A stretch of DNA of 64,000 bases, taken from Serratia marcescens. Its GTDB lineage: Bacteria > Pseudomonadota > Gammaproteobacteria > Enterobacterales > Enterobacteriaceae. The position numbers were made by a program, and so were the translations under genes. Positions within the stretch are counted from its first letter, which is position 1; the number at the start of each line of letters is the position of its first letter. The stretch covers positions 92,371-156,370 of the forward strand of contig JADMXW010000011.1 in assembly GCA_015548865.1 (NCBI GenBank), written 5' to 3'. The notes beneath the pieces were generated by a model, which ran no database searches, was not told where the DNA came from, and saw nothing but the letters and a program-made list of their open reading frames with translations. Below are positions 51,249 through 59,631 of the stretch, one piece after another.

Positions 51249-52442
51249 TCACACTTTGTGAATTCTGTTGAATCCGGCTGTCAAATCATCGATCAGATCA
51301 TCACAGTCTTCAAGCCCGATATGTAACCGAATAAGTGTACCGGTGAAGTCAACGCCGCCTGCGGGACGAATTGAGACCAGATCTTCCGGCTGATTAGCCA
51401 AAATCAGGGATTCGAAACCGCCCCAAGAGTAGGCCATGCTAAAATGTGAAAAATTATCCAGATAGTCGGAAAGTTGCTCCTTACTCAACTTTTGCTTTAG
51501 CACAAAGGAGAACAGTCCGTTACAGCCGATGAAATCACGCACATAAAATTCATGCCCTTTACAGCTCGGCAGTGCCGGGTGGTTGACGACAGCGACTTCT
51601 GGCCGTTCTGCGAGCCAGTGGGCAATGCGCAGGCTACTCTCCTGATGCTGCTTGAGGCGAACGCCGAGAGTACGCAGTCCCCGACTGGCGACGTAAGCGG
51701 TGTCGGCATCGACCATTTGGCCCATCAGATACGAGTGTTCGCGCAGTTGATCCCAGCAGCGAGCGTTGGCGACAGCTGTGCCCAGCATGGCATCAGAGTG
51801 GCCGACGATATACTTGGTACCAGACTGCACAGAGATATCGATATCGAACTCGAGCGCTTTAAACAGAATACCCGCTGCCCAGGTGTTATCCATGATGATC
51901 ACGATATCAGGGTTAACCCGCCGCACTGCGCTGACGATGGCAGGCACGTCGTGCACTTCCATGGTGATCGAACCAGGTGATTCAAGGAACACCACTTTGG
52001 TATTTTCCTGAATCAGATCGGCAATACCGGCACCGATAAGTGGATCAAAATAGGTGGTAGTAACATTGAATTTACTCAGGACGTTATCGCAGAACGCCTG
52101 TGTTGGTTCGTAGACGGAACCGGTGACCAGCACATGATCCCCGTTCGAAACAAATGAGAGTATCGCATTGGAGATAGCCGCTGCACCGCACGGATACAGC
52201 GCACAACCCGCGCCGCCTTCCAGTTCCGTCATCGCTTCCTGCAAAGAGAAGTGTGTCAGCGTACCGCGACGTCCGTAGAACAGCCCACCTTTTGCGCGGT
52301 TGATGGTTGCCTGTTTCTTGTCTGCAACCGTCTCAAAAATCAGAGATGAGGCGCGTTGGATAACGCTGTTGACCGATCCCTGGGTGTATCTTTTGCTGCG
52401 TCCTGCCGAGACCAGCGCCGTTGCTGTTTTCTTGCTGCTCAT
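51249..52442 (-). CDS. metC: Cystathionine beta-lyase
   Basis: PLP enzyme of 397 residues that converts cystathionine to homocysteine, pyruvate and ammonia in methionine synthesis. Cys/Met-metabolism fold: [28 protein letters not shown], the PLP-lysine in [17 protein letters not shown], and [19 protein letters not shown]. It keeps the E. coli association with exbBD, but a TRAP operon intervenes. Confidence 0.95.
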   Translation of the reverse strand: MSSKKTATALVSAGRSKRYTQGSVNSVIQRASSLIFETVADKKQATINRAKGGLFYGRRGTLTHFSLQEAMTELEGGAGCALYPCGAAAISNAILSFVSNGDHVLVTGSVYEPTQAFCDNVLSKFNVTTTYFDPLIGAGIADLIQENTKVVFLESPGSITMEVHDVPAIVSAVRRVNPDIVIIMDNTWAAGILFKALEFDIDISVQSGTKYIVGHSDAMLGTAVANARCWDQLREHSYLMGQMVDADTAYVASRGLRTLGVRLKQHQESSLRIAHWLAERPEVAVVNHPALPSCKGHEFYVRDFIGCNGLFSFVLKQKLSKEQLSDYLDNFSHFSMAYSWGGFESLILANQPEDLVSIRPAGGVDFTGTLIRLHIGLEDCDDLIDDLTAGFNRIHKV

Positions 52443-52590
52443 GCCTGTTTCACCAAAGATAATGGAAAAGGTTACGTTAACATGGTGTGGAGAGGAGGGG
52501 GATGGCGTTTTTTATTCTGAGGGAAAAATGGTCAGAGTCACTGTTTTTGAGGAGATAGAAATGATGTCATGCTGGAGAACGAAGGGAAGA

Positions 52591-52618
52591 GCCAGCCCGT
52601 CTTGCTCGATGGGCTGGC
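52591..52618 (-). terminator. Hairpin after the TRAP operon
   Basis: GCCAGCCC, 12-nt loop, GGGCTGGC just beyond the dctM stop codon; perfect 8-bp stem, moderate T content (TCTTCCCTTC) on the minus strand. Confidence 0.6.
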
Positions 52619-52633
52619 GGAATCGATACGATG

Positions 52634-53926
52634 TTACCCAGTATGGACACCGAACAATTTGGGTAGCCACAGAGAAATGGCTGGAATGTAGGTAACCAGC
52701 ATCAACACGAGGAATAGCCCGCAGTAGAAAGGCAGCATGGCTTTCACCACTTGCTCTATCTTCTGCTTACTTACTGCGCTGGCAACAAACAGCACGGAAC
52801 CTACCGGTGGTGTGATCAAACCAATACCCAGGTTGACCAGCATGATCATGCCGAAATGCACTGGGTCGACGCCGAGCGAAATGGCGACAGGTAACAGTAC
52901 CGGTGTCAGGATCAGGATCAACGGTGCCATGTCCATCAACGTGCCAACTAACAGCAGCATGATGTTGATCCACATCAGAATGACATACTTGTTATCCGAG
53001 ATAGAGGTGAAGAATTCGGTAATGCGGCTTGGCAACTGCATGTAGGTCATGATGGCACCGAAGGCTGCAGCAAAACCTATCAGGATCATCACGATGGTGA
53101 CGGTTTTAACCGTGCGGTACATTAGCTTCGGCAGCTCTGCCCAAGTGTAGTCTTTGTAGATAAACATGGTGACAAAGAACGACCACACGCAGGCAATCGC
53201 CGCAGATTCGGTGGCGGTGAAGATCCCAGAGAGAATCCCTCCCATGATGATGACCACGGTCATCAACCCCCACAGCGTATCAACAAAGATTTTCAGTGCC
53301 TGCTTGAAAGGCACTCGCTCACCTTTGGGATAGCCGCGTTTATGAGCAAAGCCTACGCACATCACCATAATGGTAAAGCTCAGCAGCAACCCAGGCATAA
53401 TACCTGCGATAAACAGAGACGCGATGGACACCGTGCCGCCAGTGGCCAGCGAGTAAATGACCGAGTTATGGCTAGGTGGTGTGAGGATAGCCTGCACCGA
53501 GCCGCTAGCCGTTACAGCGGCGGCAAAATCACGCGGATACCCTTTTTTCTCCATTTCCGGAATCATTACTGAGCCGATGGAGGCGGTGTCTGCAACCGAT
53601 GAACCGGAGATGGCGCCAAAGAAGGTTGAGGCCACAATATTCACCAGCGACAGGCCACCGCGAATAAAGCCAACAAAAATATAAGCGAAGTTCACCAACC
53701 GGCGGGCAATGCCCCCTTCAGCCATAATAGCGCCAGCCAGAATAAAGAATGGGATAGCTAACAGGGAGAATTTGTTCACCCCATTGGTTATCTGAATCAT
53801 GACCGCCTCGAGCGGTAGGTCAATCCAGAATGCGCCTGCAATGGCACTGAGGCCAACGGCGTAAGCGACGGGCACGCCAACGGCAAGCAGAACAGCCAGC
53901 GTAGCAACTAAAATAAATGCATCCAT
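52634..53926 (-). CDS. TRAP transporter large permease (DctM type)
   Basis: A 430-residue inner-membrane protein with about 12 helices. Signature segments: LLAVGVPVAYAVGLSAIAGA, FILAGAIMAEGGIARRLV, GSSVADTASIGSVMIPEMEK and GLITPPVGSVLFVASAVSK. Forms the sodium-coupled permease with the DctQ-type subunit 15 bp upstream and the DctP-type binding protein. Third gene of dctP-dctQ-dctM. Confidence 0.95.
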   Translation of the reverse strand: MDAFILVATLAVLLAVGVPVAYAVGLSAIAGAFWIDLPLEAVMIQITNGVNKFSLLAIPFFILAGAIMAEGGIARRLVNFAYIFVGFIRGGLSLVNIVASTFFGAISGSSVADTASIGSVMIPEMEKKGYPRDFAAAVTASGSVQAILTPPSHNSVIYSLATGGTVSIASLFIAGIMPGLLLSFTIMVMCVGFAHKRGYPKGERVPFKQALKIFVDTLWGLMTVVIIMGGILSGIFTATESAAIACVWSFFVTMFIYKDYTWAELPKLMYRTVKTVTIVMILIGFAAAFGAIMTYMQLPSRITEFFTSISDNKYVILMWINIMLLLVGTLMDMAPLILILTPVLLPVAISLGVDPVHFGMIMLVNLGIGLITPPVGSVLFVASAVSKQKIEQVVKAMLPFYCGLFLVLMLVTYIPAISLWLPKLFGVHTG

Positions 53927-53941
53927 GGTAATGCCTCCGGA

Positions 53942-54448
53942 TTAAGCGCTGCCCAGCATCACGACAGGACGTTTATCCTGCGGGCCAAAGCATATTCTTT
54001 CGACAATAAACAGCAGCGTGATCAGAGAGCCGATCGGCAGCGGCAGATAGGTCTCGCCGGCTGTCAGTAACGGAAACTCAGCCACGGGCTGCTCCCACAG
54101 TTCGATGCAAAGTTGCGTGCTGTAATAGAGAATAAACAGACTGATCAGTAACATCAGCAGGTTGGTGATAACGCTGCACACGCGCTTGCCTTGTTCAGAG
54201 AGTCTGTCGGTCACCATGCTCACGGCAATGTGTGAACACGCGCGATAGCTGACTGCTGCGCCGACAAAGGTAAAGGTCACCATGCAGATAATGGCGACGG
54301 GCTCCGGCCAGGAGAGGGCGGAGTTCAGGATATAGCGTGCGAAAATGCCAACGGGAATGATCAGCGTCATGACCAAAAGCGTTAGCCCGGAAACCCACAT
54401 GGCAATGAGATAGAGAGTATCCATTGCAGAAATATAAATACGGCCCAT
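53942..54448 (-). CDS. TRAP transporter small permease (DctQ type)
   Basis: 168 residues with four membrane helices; SALSWPEPVAIICMVTFTF and GAAVSYRACSHIAVSMVTDR are the usual DctQ motifs. ATG 54448 follows AGGTGG; a GTG three codons earlier is the alternative. Between the DctP-type and DctM-type genes. Confidence 0.92.
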   Translation of the reverse strand: MGRIYISAMDTLYLIAMWVSGLTLLVMTLIIPVGIFARYILNSALSWPEPVAIICMVTFTFVGAAVSYRACSHIAVSMVTDRLSEQGKRVCSVITNLLMLLISLFILYYSTQLCIELWEQPVAEFPLLTAGETYLPLPIGSLITLLFIVERICFGPQDKRPVVMLGSA

Positions 54449-54626
54449 TGTTTCCACCTGTACGACCCTGCGCCATTATCCTGTGCCATTATTGGGATAT
54501 CGTCCGTGCTTTTAGCCCATGACAAAACTCAGACTGTGCAACGTAATAATGTCTGCCGGGGTAACTTATGCTATTAGGGATAATGGGCGAGCCAGTGCTA
54601 AACCGGCCCGCATTATTAACGATAGA

Positions 54627-55604
54627 CTATTTCACTTCTTCCACAGCCTTGATCAGATCTTGGTATTTTGCACCAAATTGATCGCGTACCGGTTGTGTCG
54701 CCTTGTAATAGTAATCGGTATCAATGTCGTAGAAATTCACGCCGCCAGCCTTCATTTTATCCAATGACTGCTGATTATAGGCATTCCACAATTCGCGCTG
54801 TTCCAGTTGCGCCTCTTTCGAAAATTTAAGAATCAATTCCTGCTGATCTTTGGTGAGTTTATCCCATTTGGTTTTGGAATAAAGGAACAGTTCAGGAATA
54901 ATAAAATGGCGGCTCCAGGTAAAGTTTTTGGCAACCGGCATGTAGTTATGCGCGACGAATGTCGGCGGATTGTTTTCTGTGCCATCGATGACGCCCGTTT
55001 GCATACCGCTGAACACTTCACTCGTGCCCATGGCGATAGAGTTGGCCCCCATGGCTTTCAGCGTGGCAAGTGCTACAGGGCTGCTTTGCACACGAATTTT
55101 CATGCCTTTAAGGTCTTCCGGTTTAGCAACCGGTGCTTTGGTGATCAGGTTACGCGTGCCTGCATCCATCCAGCCGAGAAATACCAGCTTGGATTTACTG
55201 TTATTCGTAATCTTGTCACCAATTTCCTGACCAATTTTCCCGTCCAGCACTTTGTGCATATGATCTTCGTCACGGAAAATATAGGGTAGAGTAAACACTT
55301 CGATTTCGGGCAAAATGGCCGCGACGGGGGTCATGGATACACGAATAATATCAATCGCACCCAATTGCGCCTGCTCGATCATTTGCTTCTCATCACCTAA
55401 CACCCCGCCTGGAAAGGTTTTTATTTCCAGTTTTCCATCCGTGGCGGCTTTTAATTTTTCTCCCATTTTTTGTACGGCTACCACATTGGGATAGCCCTCG
55501 GGGTGAACGTCGGATGCTTTGATTTGCAATGCACTGGCTGAATAACTCATCAACAGTGTGGCGGAGCTTAGGCAGATGCCTATCAGTGTTTTGGATAGCT
55601 TCAT
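54627..55604 (-). CDS. TRAP transporter substrate-binding protein (DctP type), probable uronate binder
   Basis: 325 residues with signal peptide (TLIGICLSSATLLMSYSASA). Ligand-site features: SPVALATLKAMGANSIAM with an Arg a few residues before (GMKIRVQSS, the Arg that holds the substrate carboxylate), TSEVFSGMQTGVIDGTENNP, and FIIPELFLYSKTKWDKL. The TENNP pattern occurs in hexuronate- and other sugar-acid-binding TRAP proteins, so galacturonate or glucuronate is a reasonable guess, not shown by the sequence alone. First gene of the operon. Confidence 0.93.
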   Translation of the reverse strand: MKLSKTLIGICLSSATLLMSYSASALQIKASDVHPEGYPNVVAVQKMGEKLKAATDGKLEIKTFPGGVLGDEKQMIEQAQLGAIDIIRVSMTPVAAILPEIEVFTLPYIFRDEDHMHKVLDGKIGQEIGDKITNNSKSKLVFLGWMDAGTRNLITKAPVAKPEDLKGMKIRVQSSPVALATLKAMGANSIAMGTSEVFSGMQTGVIDGTENNPPTFVAHNYMPVAKNFTWSRHFIIPELFLYSKTKWDKLTKDQQELILKFSKEAQLEQRELWNAYNQQSLDKMKAGGVNFYDIDTDYYYKATQPVRDQFGAKYQDLIKAVEEVK

Positions 55605-55797
55605 TCGGGTCTCCAGAAGTATTGATGGATATATTTGTGGTACGACTATTATTGTTCTATAAATAAAACCCGGTGCGTAATGAAGAGAATTAAAAAATTA
55701 AGTCATAATAATTTCCCCTCATATTCAGGGGTAAACTAACCTATTATACCACTTTGCGGAATGACTCGTATCACAAAAGCGTAATATAGGTAACCAA

Positions 55798-55917
55798 ATG
55801 AAACAATTGATTGTAATCGATTTCTTCTATGTCTTTTGTTTATCTATGGTATTGTTTTTAGTGCTATTAATTATTGCAAATAAGATTTTTCCTGTAAGAC
55901 AACTTATCGCTGATTAA
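55798..55917 (+). CDS. Candidate 39-residue single-span membrane protein
   Basis: Reads MKQLIVIDFFYVFCLSMVLF ... IIANKIFPVRQLIAD: a hydrophobic span of about 22 residues and a short basic tail, as in many enterobacterial small membrane proteins. AGG lies 7 bp before the ATG. It sits in the spacer between the TRAP operon and exbB. Function unknown; not recognised. Confidence 0.4.
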   Translation: MKQLIVIDFFYVFCLSMVLFLVLLIIANKIFPVRQLIAD

Positions 55918-56068
55918 CAAACAATGGTGTAATAACTAAAGGTCGATCACAGAACGTGACTTTTGTTGTCAGAAGGCTGGTAAAATGGCAGATCGCTGAA
56001 GATGACAGTTGAAATCAGTGCCTTCCCTTAGGGTTATGAGGGTTTTTTCGTGCTCAAAAAGCATAAAT

Positions 56069-56087
56069 AGTAATGAGAACCACTATC
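56069..56087. promoter_or_regulatory. Fur box upstream of exbB
   Basis: AGTAATGAGAACCACTATC matches 14 of 19 positions of the Fur consensus, 73 bp before the exbB start, consistent with iron repression of the TonB energising system. Confidence 0.75.
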
Positions 56088-56159
56088 AATTCGTGCTGAG
56101 TTTGATATTATTTTACGTCGATTCGTTGCACTATTCATTGGTATAGGTGGAGGCACAGC

Positions 56160-57194
56160 GTGAAAACGGCTGTCGGTCATATTTCTTTCCAGGCATTGTC
56201 CGCCTGGCTTACACAACGCGGCGCGTTCAGCGCATTTTCCCGTAGCATGTTGACGGCTCTGGTTTTAACCGCGGGGCTGGTAACGTCAGCAGGACTAAGT
56301 GGAAATGCGTTCGCGGCACCCGCCGCCACGCCAGTTGCGAACGGCGCTGCTGCCAGTGCACCAGAGGCCGCAGCGACAGCGCAGCCCCTTGCTGCTGAGC
56401 AACCTTCGGCCACAGAGGTTGCTGCGGTTCCCGCATCACCGCTGGCTTTACCGCAAGGCAGTGCGGGCAACATCATGAAAACCGATCTTTCCGTGTGGGG
56501 CATGTATCAGCATGCAGACCTGGTGGTGAAATCTGTCATGATCGGTTTACTGCTGGCCTCTGTGGTTACCTGGGCTATCTTCTTTGGTAAGAGTGTTGAG
56601 CTGGTCGGTGCTAAACGTCGTCTGCGTCGTGAATGTGCAGCGTTGGAACAGGCTCGTACGTTAGATGACGCAGCGGATATCGTTGAGACATTCAAATCTG
56701 ACAGCGCAGCAGCGATGCTGCTGGCTGATGCACAAAATGAGCTAACCCTTTCTGCGCGTTCTGATGACAATAATGGGATCAAAGAGCGCACCTCATTCCG
56801 GTTGGAGCGCCGCGTTGCTGCTGCCGGTCGCCATATGGGGCGCGGCAACGGTTATCTGGCAACTGTCGGGGCTGTAGCACCCTTTATCGGGCTGTTCGGT
56901 ACAGTCTGGGGCATTATGAACAGCTTTATTGGTATCGCACAAACGCAAACCACCAATTTGGCTGTGGTTGCACCAGGGATCGCTGAAGCGTTGTTGGCCA
57001 CCGCGATCGGCTTGGTGGCGGCTATCCCAGCAGTGGTGATTTATAACGTATTTGCCCGCTGGATTGGGAGTTACAAAGCGCTGATGGGCGATGTTGCTGC
57101 ACAGGTGCTCCTGCTGGTGAGCCGCGATCTGGATGTGGCAGCGAGTAACGGTAACCGTTTAACCGTAGCCAATCAAAAACTGCGGGTGGGCTAA
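56160..57194 (+). CDS. exbB: TonB-system energiser ExbB, long N-terminal form
   Basis: Proton-motive-force channel subunit that, with ExbD, energises TonB. GTG 56160 with GGAGG seven bases upstream. At 344 residues it is about 100 longer than E. coli ExbB: a signal-like hydrophobic segment (MLTALVLTAGLVTSAGLSG) and an Ala/Pro-rich periplasmic stretch come first. Three membrane helices of the MotA/TolQ/ExbB core follow (VKSVMIGLLLASVVTWAIFF, VGAVAPFIGLFGTVWGIMNS, and EALLATAIGLVAAIPAVVIY). Three bases separate it from exbD. Confidence 0.95.
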   Translation: MKTAVGHISFQALSAWLTQRGAFSAFSRSMLTALVLTAGLVTSAGLSGNAFAAPAATPVANGAAASAPEAAATAQPLAAEQPSATEVAAVPASPLALPQGSAGNIMKTDLSVWGMYQHADLVVKSVMIGLLLASVVTWAIFFGKSVELVGAKRRLRRECAALEQARTLDDAADIVETFKSDSAAAMLLADAQNELTLSARSDDNNGIKERTSFRLERRVAAAGRHMGRGNGYLATVGAVAPFIGLFGTVWGIMNSFIGIAQTQTTNLAVVAPGIAEALLATAIGLVAAIPAVVIYNVFARWIGSYKALMGDVAAQVLLLVSRDLDVAASNGNRLTVANQKLRVG

Positions 57195-57197
57195 GTT

Positions 57198-57620
57198 ATG
57201 GCGATGCATTTGCACGATGATACGGGCGGTGACAACGAGATGCATGACATCAACGTTACGCCGTTCATTGACGTGATGCTGGTGCTGTTGATTATCTTTA
57301 TGGTGGCAGCGCCGTTGGCGACAGTTGATATTCGTGTTGATTTGCCTGCGTCCTCTGCGGCACCGCAACCCCGCCCGGAAAAACCGGTTTATTTAACGGT
57401 TAAAGCGGATAAGCAGCTTTATGTTGGTGATATTCCAGTGAGCGAAACCGGCCTCACCAACCTGTTGGATGAACAGACGGGCGCAAACAAAGAAACGACC
57501 ATTTTCTTCCAGGCAGACAAGACCGTGGATTATGAAACCATGATGCGCGTAATGGATACCTTGAGAAAGTCCGGCTATTTGAAAGTCGGGCTGGTTGGCA
57601 TGGAGTCTGCCAGCAAATAA
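57198..57620 (+). CDS. exbD: TonB-system transport protein ExbD
   Basis: 140-residue partner of ExbB. MHDINVTPFIDVMLVLLIIF carries the single membrane helix with the conserved Asp, followed by a periplasmic domain (KPVYLTVKADKQLYVGDIPV). Would power the iron-regulated receptor at 34051-36441 and others. Followed by a strong terminator. Confidence 0.97.
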   Translation: MAMHLHDDTGGDNEMHDINVTPFIDVMLVLLIIFMVAAPLATVDIRVDLPASSAAPQPRPEKPVYLTVKADKQLYVGDIPVSETGLTNLLDEQTGANKETTIFFQADKTVDYETMMRVMDTLRKSGYLKVGLVGMESASK

Positions 57621-57624
57621 CCCC

Positions 57625-57653
57625 AGCGTCCCGCCATGTTGGCGGGACGCTTT
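57625..57653 (+). terminator. exbD terminator
   Basis: AGCGTCCCGCC, loop ATGTT, GGCGGGACGCT then TT: perfect 11-bp stem right after exbD. Confidence 0.88.
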
Positions 57654-57689
57654 GACACCATTAAGCGCTCAGGTAAAAAGCGTATATTC

Positions 57690-58077
57690 TGTAGTGGATC
57701 ACAAAATTAGGACGCCTTTGTAGTCTCTTCCCATTGGTTTTCATACTCGCATGGTGATAACCCCCCGTTGTGTTTATGGGGACGCATTTTTTCCAGTTCC
57801 TGAATCCGACGTTGATCCGGTGTCAACGCTACCCCAGCAGGGGTGATGCCTTGAATCTCAGCTTCATACTGACGTATCCATTTACGAAGCTGGCTGGGGT
57901 CCAGGTCCAACGATTGCACGCTGTTGGTATTTAATTACCTGCTCGATGGCTTCCAGCTTGAACTCGGGAGAAAAACGACGTTTGGTTTGTTTACGTTGAG
58001 TCATTGCACGATCACCTCAATTTTCTGCTGTTACGTTAATAGGCTGTTGAGATGTCCGGAATCAGTGAACCACTACA
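57690..58077 (-). mobile_element. Internally deleted IS3-family derivative, copy 1 (388 bp)
   Basis: Bounded by imperfect terminal inverted repeats TGTAGTGGATCAC and TGTAGTGGTTCAC. On the minus strand it carries the start of a transposase orfA (MTQRKQTKRRFSPEFKLEAI) fused directly to the end of orfB (RPHKHNGGLSPCEYENQWEE), so the catalytic middle is missing and it cannot move itself. This copy also lacks 14 bp of orfA, shifting its frame, and has one extra base relative to copy 2 (63650). No clear target-site duplication is visible. Confidence 0.88.
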
Positions 58078-58107
58078 TCTGTTATTGGCTCAATGATACC
58101 AACAGGT

Positions 58108-58245
58108 TTATAAGTTCTTCTCGGAGAGAGAATTGAGCAGAATATAATTGCAATGCAAGTCAAAAATAAATCCAATACTGGGGTTGTAAGCTGGAACCCG
58201 CCAGAATTTTGTACCGTCTGTATTTATTACTTTTTTTGACTGCAT
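58108..58245 (-). CDS. Possible 45-residue ORF or remnant beside the IS copy
   Basis: Reads MQSKKVINTDGTKFWRVPAY ... NSLSEKNL: protein-like composition, starts with ATG, but no ribosome site seen. It lies 30 bp from the mobile element end; may be a truncated gene. Not recognised. Confidence 0.25.
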   Translation of the reverse strand: MQSKKVINTDGTKFWRVPAYNPSIGFIFDLHCNYILLNSLSEKNL

Positions 58246-58624
58246 AACGAAAAGGGAGATAATTGCTCAAGGAAGCGATTTGATTTTTAACTAAATAGCA
58301 AATGTTAAATTTCATCACTCTATAACCATTGATATTTAAGGCTATCAGCATAATTAATTAGACTTTTTTTGAGTAACCCCGCTCTAATTCTAATCATCAG
58401 CTTCGACTAAATATATTAACCTTGTTTATTAATTGTTGTTTCAATGATGGAAAAATATACTGTAAATTTGAATTGTCTATGCTATGCCGTCTGTACGATT
58501 ATTAACGCATAGGCGTGATGTATCAGCAAAGATCTCACTTTTAATGCATGAAATACCAGTCATTCTGAGAAGTTAGATGTGGACCAACAATCTCATTAAC
58601 TCAATAGAAAATAAGGATATATTC
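58246..58624. promoter_or_regulatory. AT-rich leader region of the peptide cluster
   Basis: About 380 bp without a supported gene, markedly more AT-rich than the chromosome to the left. It must hold the promoter of the precursor gene; no -35/-10 pair stood out clearly enough to name. Confidence 0.4.
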
Positions 58625-58783
58625 ATGGAAAAAGTTAACATCAAAATGCACCCACGTTTACAGGCTGCAGCACCGATGAATCTTGCCAAGGTTATTGGCG
58701 GATTTGACTCGACTAAGTCACTACACCCGCGCTTGCAAGCGGCCGCTCCCATGAACTTGGCTAAGGTTATCGGTGGCTTCTAG
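58625..58783 (+). CDS. Two-repeat RiPP precursor peptide
   Basis: A 52-residue peptide; ATG 58625 has AAGGA seven bases upstream. Layout: a 7-residue start (MEKVNIK), Met or Leu, then HPRLQAAAPMNLAKVIGGF, a DSTKS spacer with Leu, and HPRLQAAAPMNLAKVIGGF again at the very C-terminus. The two 19-residue blocks are identical in protein but 15 of 19 codons differ: 16 base changes, all silent, by my count. So the repeats are held by selection on the peptide, not by recent duplication. The block end AKVIGGF resembles the Val/Ile/Gly-rich core of omphalotin, a borosin. Followed by modifying enzymes; there is no long leader as in classical RiPPs, so each block may be both recognition site and core. 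Confidence 0.85.
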   Translation: MEKVNIKMHPRLQAAAPMNLAKVIGGFDSTKSLHPRLQAAAPMNLAKVIGGF

Positions 58784-58794
58784 TTAAATATTCC

Positions 58795-58823
58795 ATGCCT
58801 CAATCCCGTATTGAGGCATTTTT
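58795..58823 (+). terminator. Hairpin between precursor and methyltransferase
   Basis: ATGCCTCAAT, loop CCCGT, ATTGAGGCAT, then T residues: a perfect 10-bp stem, 12 bp after the precursor stop. As a leaky terminator it would give more precursor than enzyme mRNA. Confidence 0.8.
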
Positions 58824-58836
58824 AAAAGGAATTTTA

Positions 58837-59619
58837 ATGAGTACAATCTCTGTCATCGGCAGTGGCATGCTGGGTGTCAATCAGATTACCACAGAAGGTT
58901 TTTCCGTCATTCAGAGTGTAAATCGGGTTTTCTGGATCGGAGACATTGCTGGTCTGGACGAATATCTTTCCCATCATGAAATACTCCATGAAGACCTCTC
59001 GCATTTGTATGAAGATGGCGGTGTTGATGTTGATAATTACACCAGAATTATCCAGTACATCTCAAATGTGCTTACTGAGTGTGCTCATGTAGGCCTTATC
59101 GTTCCTGGTCACCCGAGAGTCGGCGTGACCATCGTTCAATTACTACAGAAATTATCTCAGGATGGGATTTTTACTTTTCATTGTTATCCTGGAATTTCAA
59201 GTTTCGACGCGATGATCAATCATATTGGTATTGACCCACTGGAAGAAGGTGTCAGTATACTTGATGTGAATAGGTTGATTATCTATGATTATACAATGGA
59301 TCCTTGTATCAATTATTTTATTTATCATGTCTGCTCTATTGGTAATGCTAATACGGATTACTCATCACCGCAGACTTCAAATAAAGTCATATATTTGAAG
59401 TCAAAGCTATTAAAGCATTACCCAGCCAATACTCCGATTTTCTTGTTGAGTGCCTCAAACCAAAAAGGACAATGTGCGGATAAGTTACAAGGTGAGCTTT
59501 CTGATATCGAGACATTACTTTCAAAAGTTACTTATCGCCATACGCTTTATATCCCAAGCGCTTTACCTTGCAAGGAGAGGGTAAATTTCAAATTTCTGAG
59601 AGAAATCAATGGCGTTTAA
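58837..59619 (+). CDS. Borosin-type peptide backbone N-methyltransferase homologue (tetrapyrrole-methylase fold)
   Basis: 260 residues; ATG 58837 follows AAAAGGA. Tetrapyrrole-methylase signatures: SVIGSGMLGVNQITTEG, LIVPGHPRVGV and CYPGISSFDAM followed by GIDPLEEG. Aligned by eye to OphMA, the omphalotin N-methyltransferase, DLSHLYEDGG and NYTRI match without gaps the segment bearing its active-site Tyr66, Arg72 and Tyr76: Tyr58 and Tyr68 are kept, but Asp64 replaces Arg72. The C-terminal YIPSA resembles OphMA YIPP. Unlike OphMA the substrate is encoded separately, as in split borosins. It is not a porphyrin or rRNA methylase by neighbourhood. Activity at the peptide backbone is inferred. 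Confidence 0.82.
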   Translation: MSTISVIGSGMLGVNQITTEGFSVIQSVNRVFWIGDIAGLDEYLSHHEILHEDLSHLYEDGGVDVDNYTRIIQYISNVLTECAHVGLIVPGHPRVGVTIVQLLQKLSQDGIFTFHCYPGISSFDAMINHIGIDPLEEGVSILDVNRLIIYDYTMDPCINYFIYHVCSIGNANTDYSSPQTSNKVIYLKSKLLKHYPANTPIFLLSASNQKGQCADKLQGELSDIETLLSKVTYRHTLYIPSALPCKERVNFKFLREINGV

Positions 59620-59631
59620 CTGGAGGGTGAA

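Noticed and set aside
55797..55815. KdgR-box-like left half AATGAAACA upstream of the TRAP operon
   Set aside because: The right half does not match, and the bases coincide with the start codon of the small membrane ORF.
57687..58080. Target-site duplication around IS-derivative copy 1
   Set aside because: Bases outside the terminal repeats (ATTC and TCTG) do not repeat; either lost by recombination or my ends are off by a base or two.
57924..58136. 70-codon plus-strand frame starting inside the IS derivative
   Set aside because: Antisense to orfA and running across the element end; not a plausible gene.
58837..59619. Methyltransferase as a cobalamin/sirohaem enzyme
   Set aside because: No porphyrin genes nearby; repeat precursor, hairpin and oxygenase context plus the OphMA-like segment fit a peptide substrate better.
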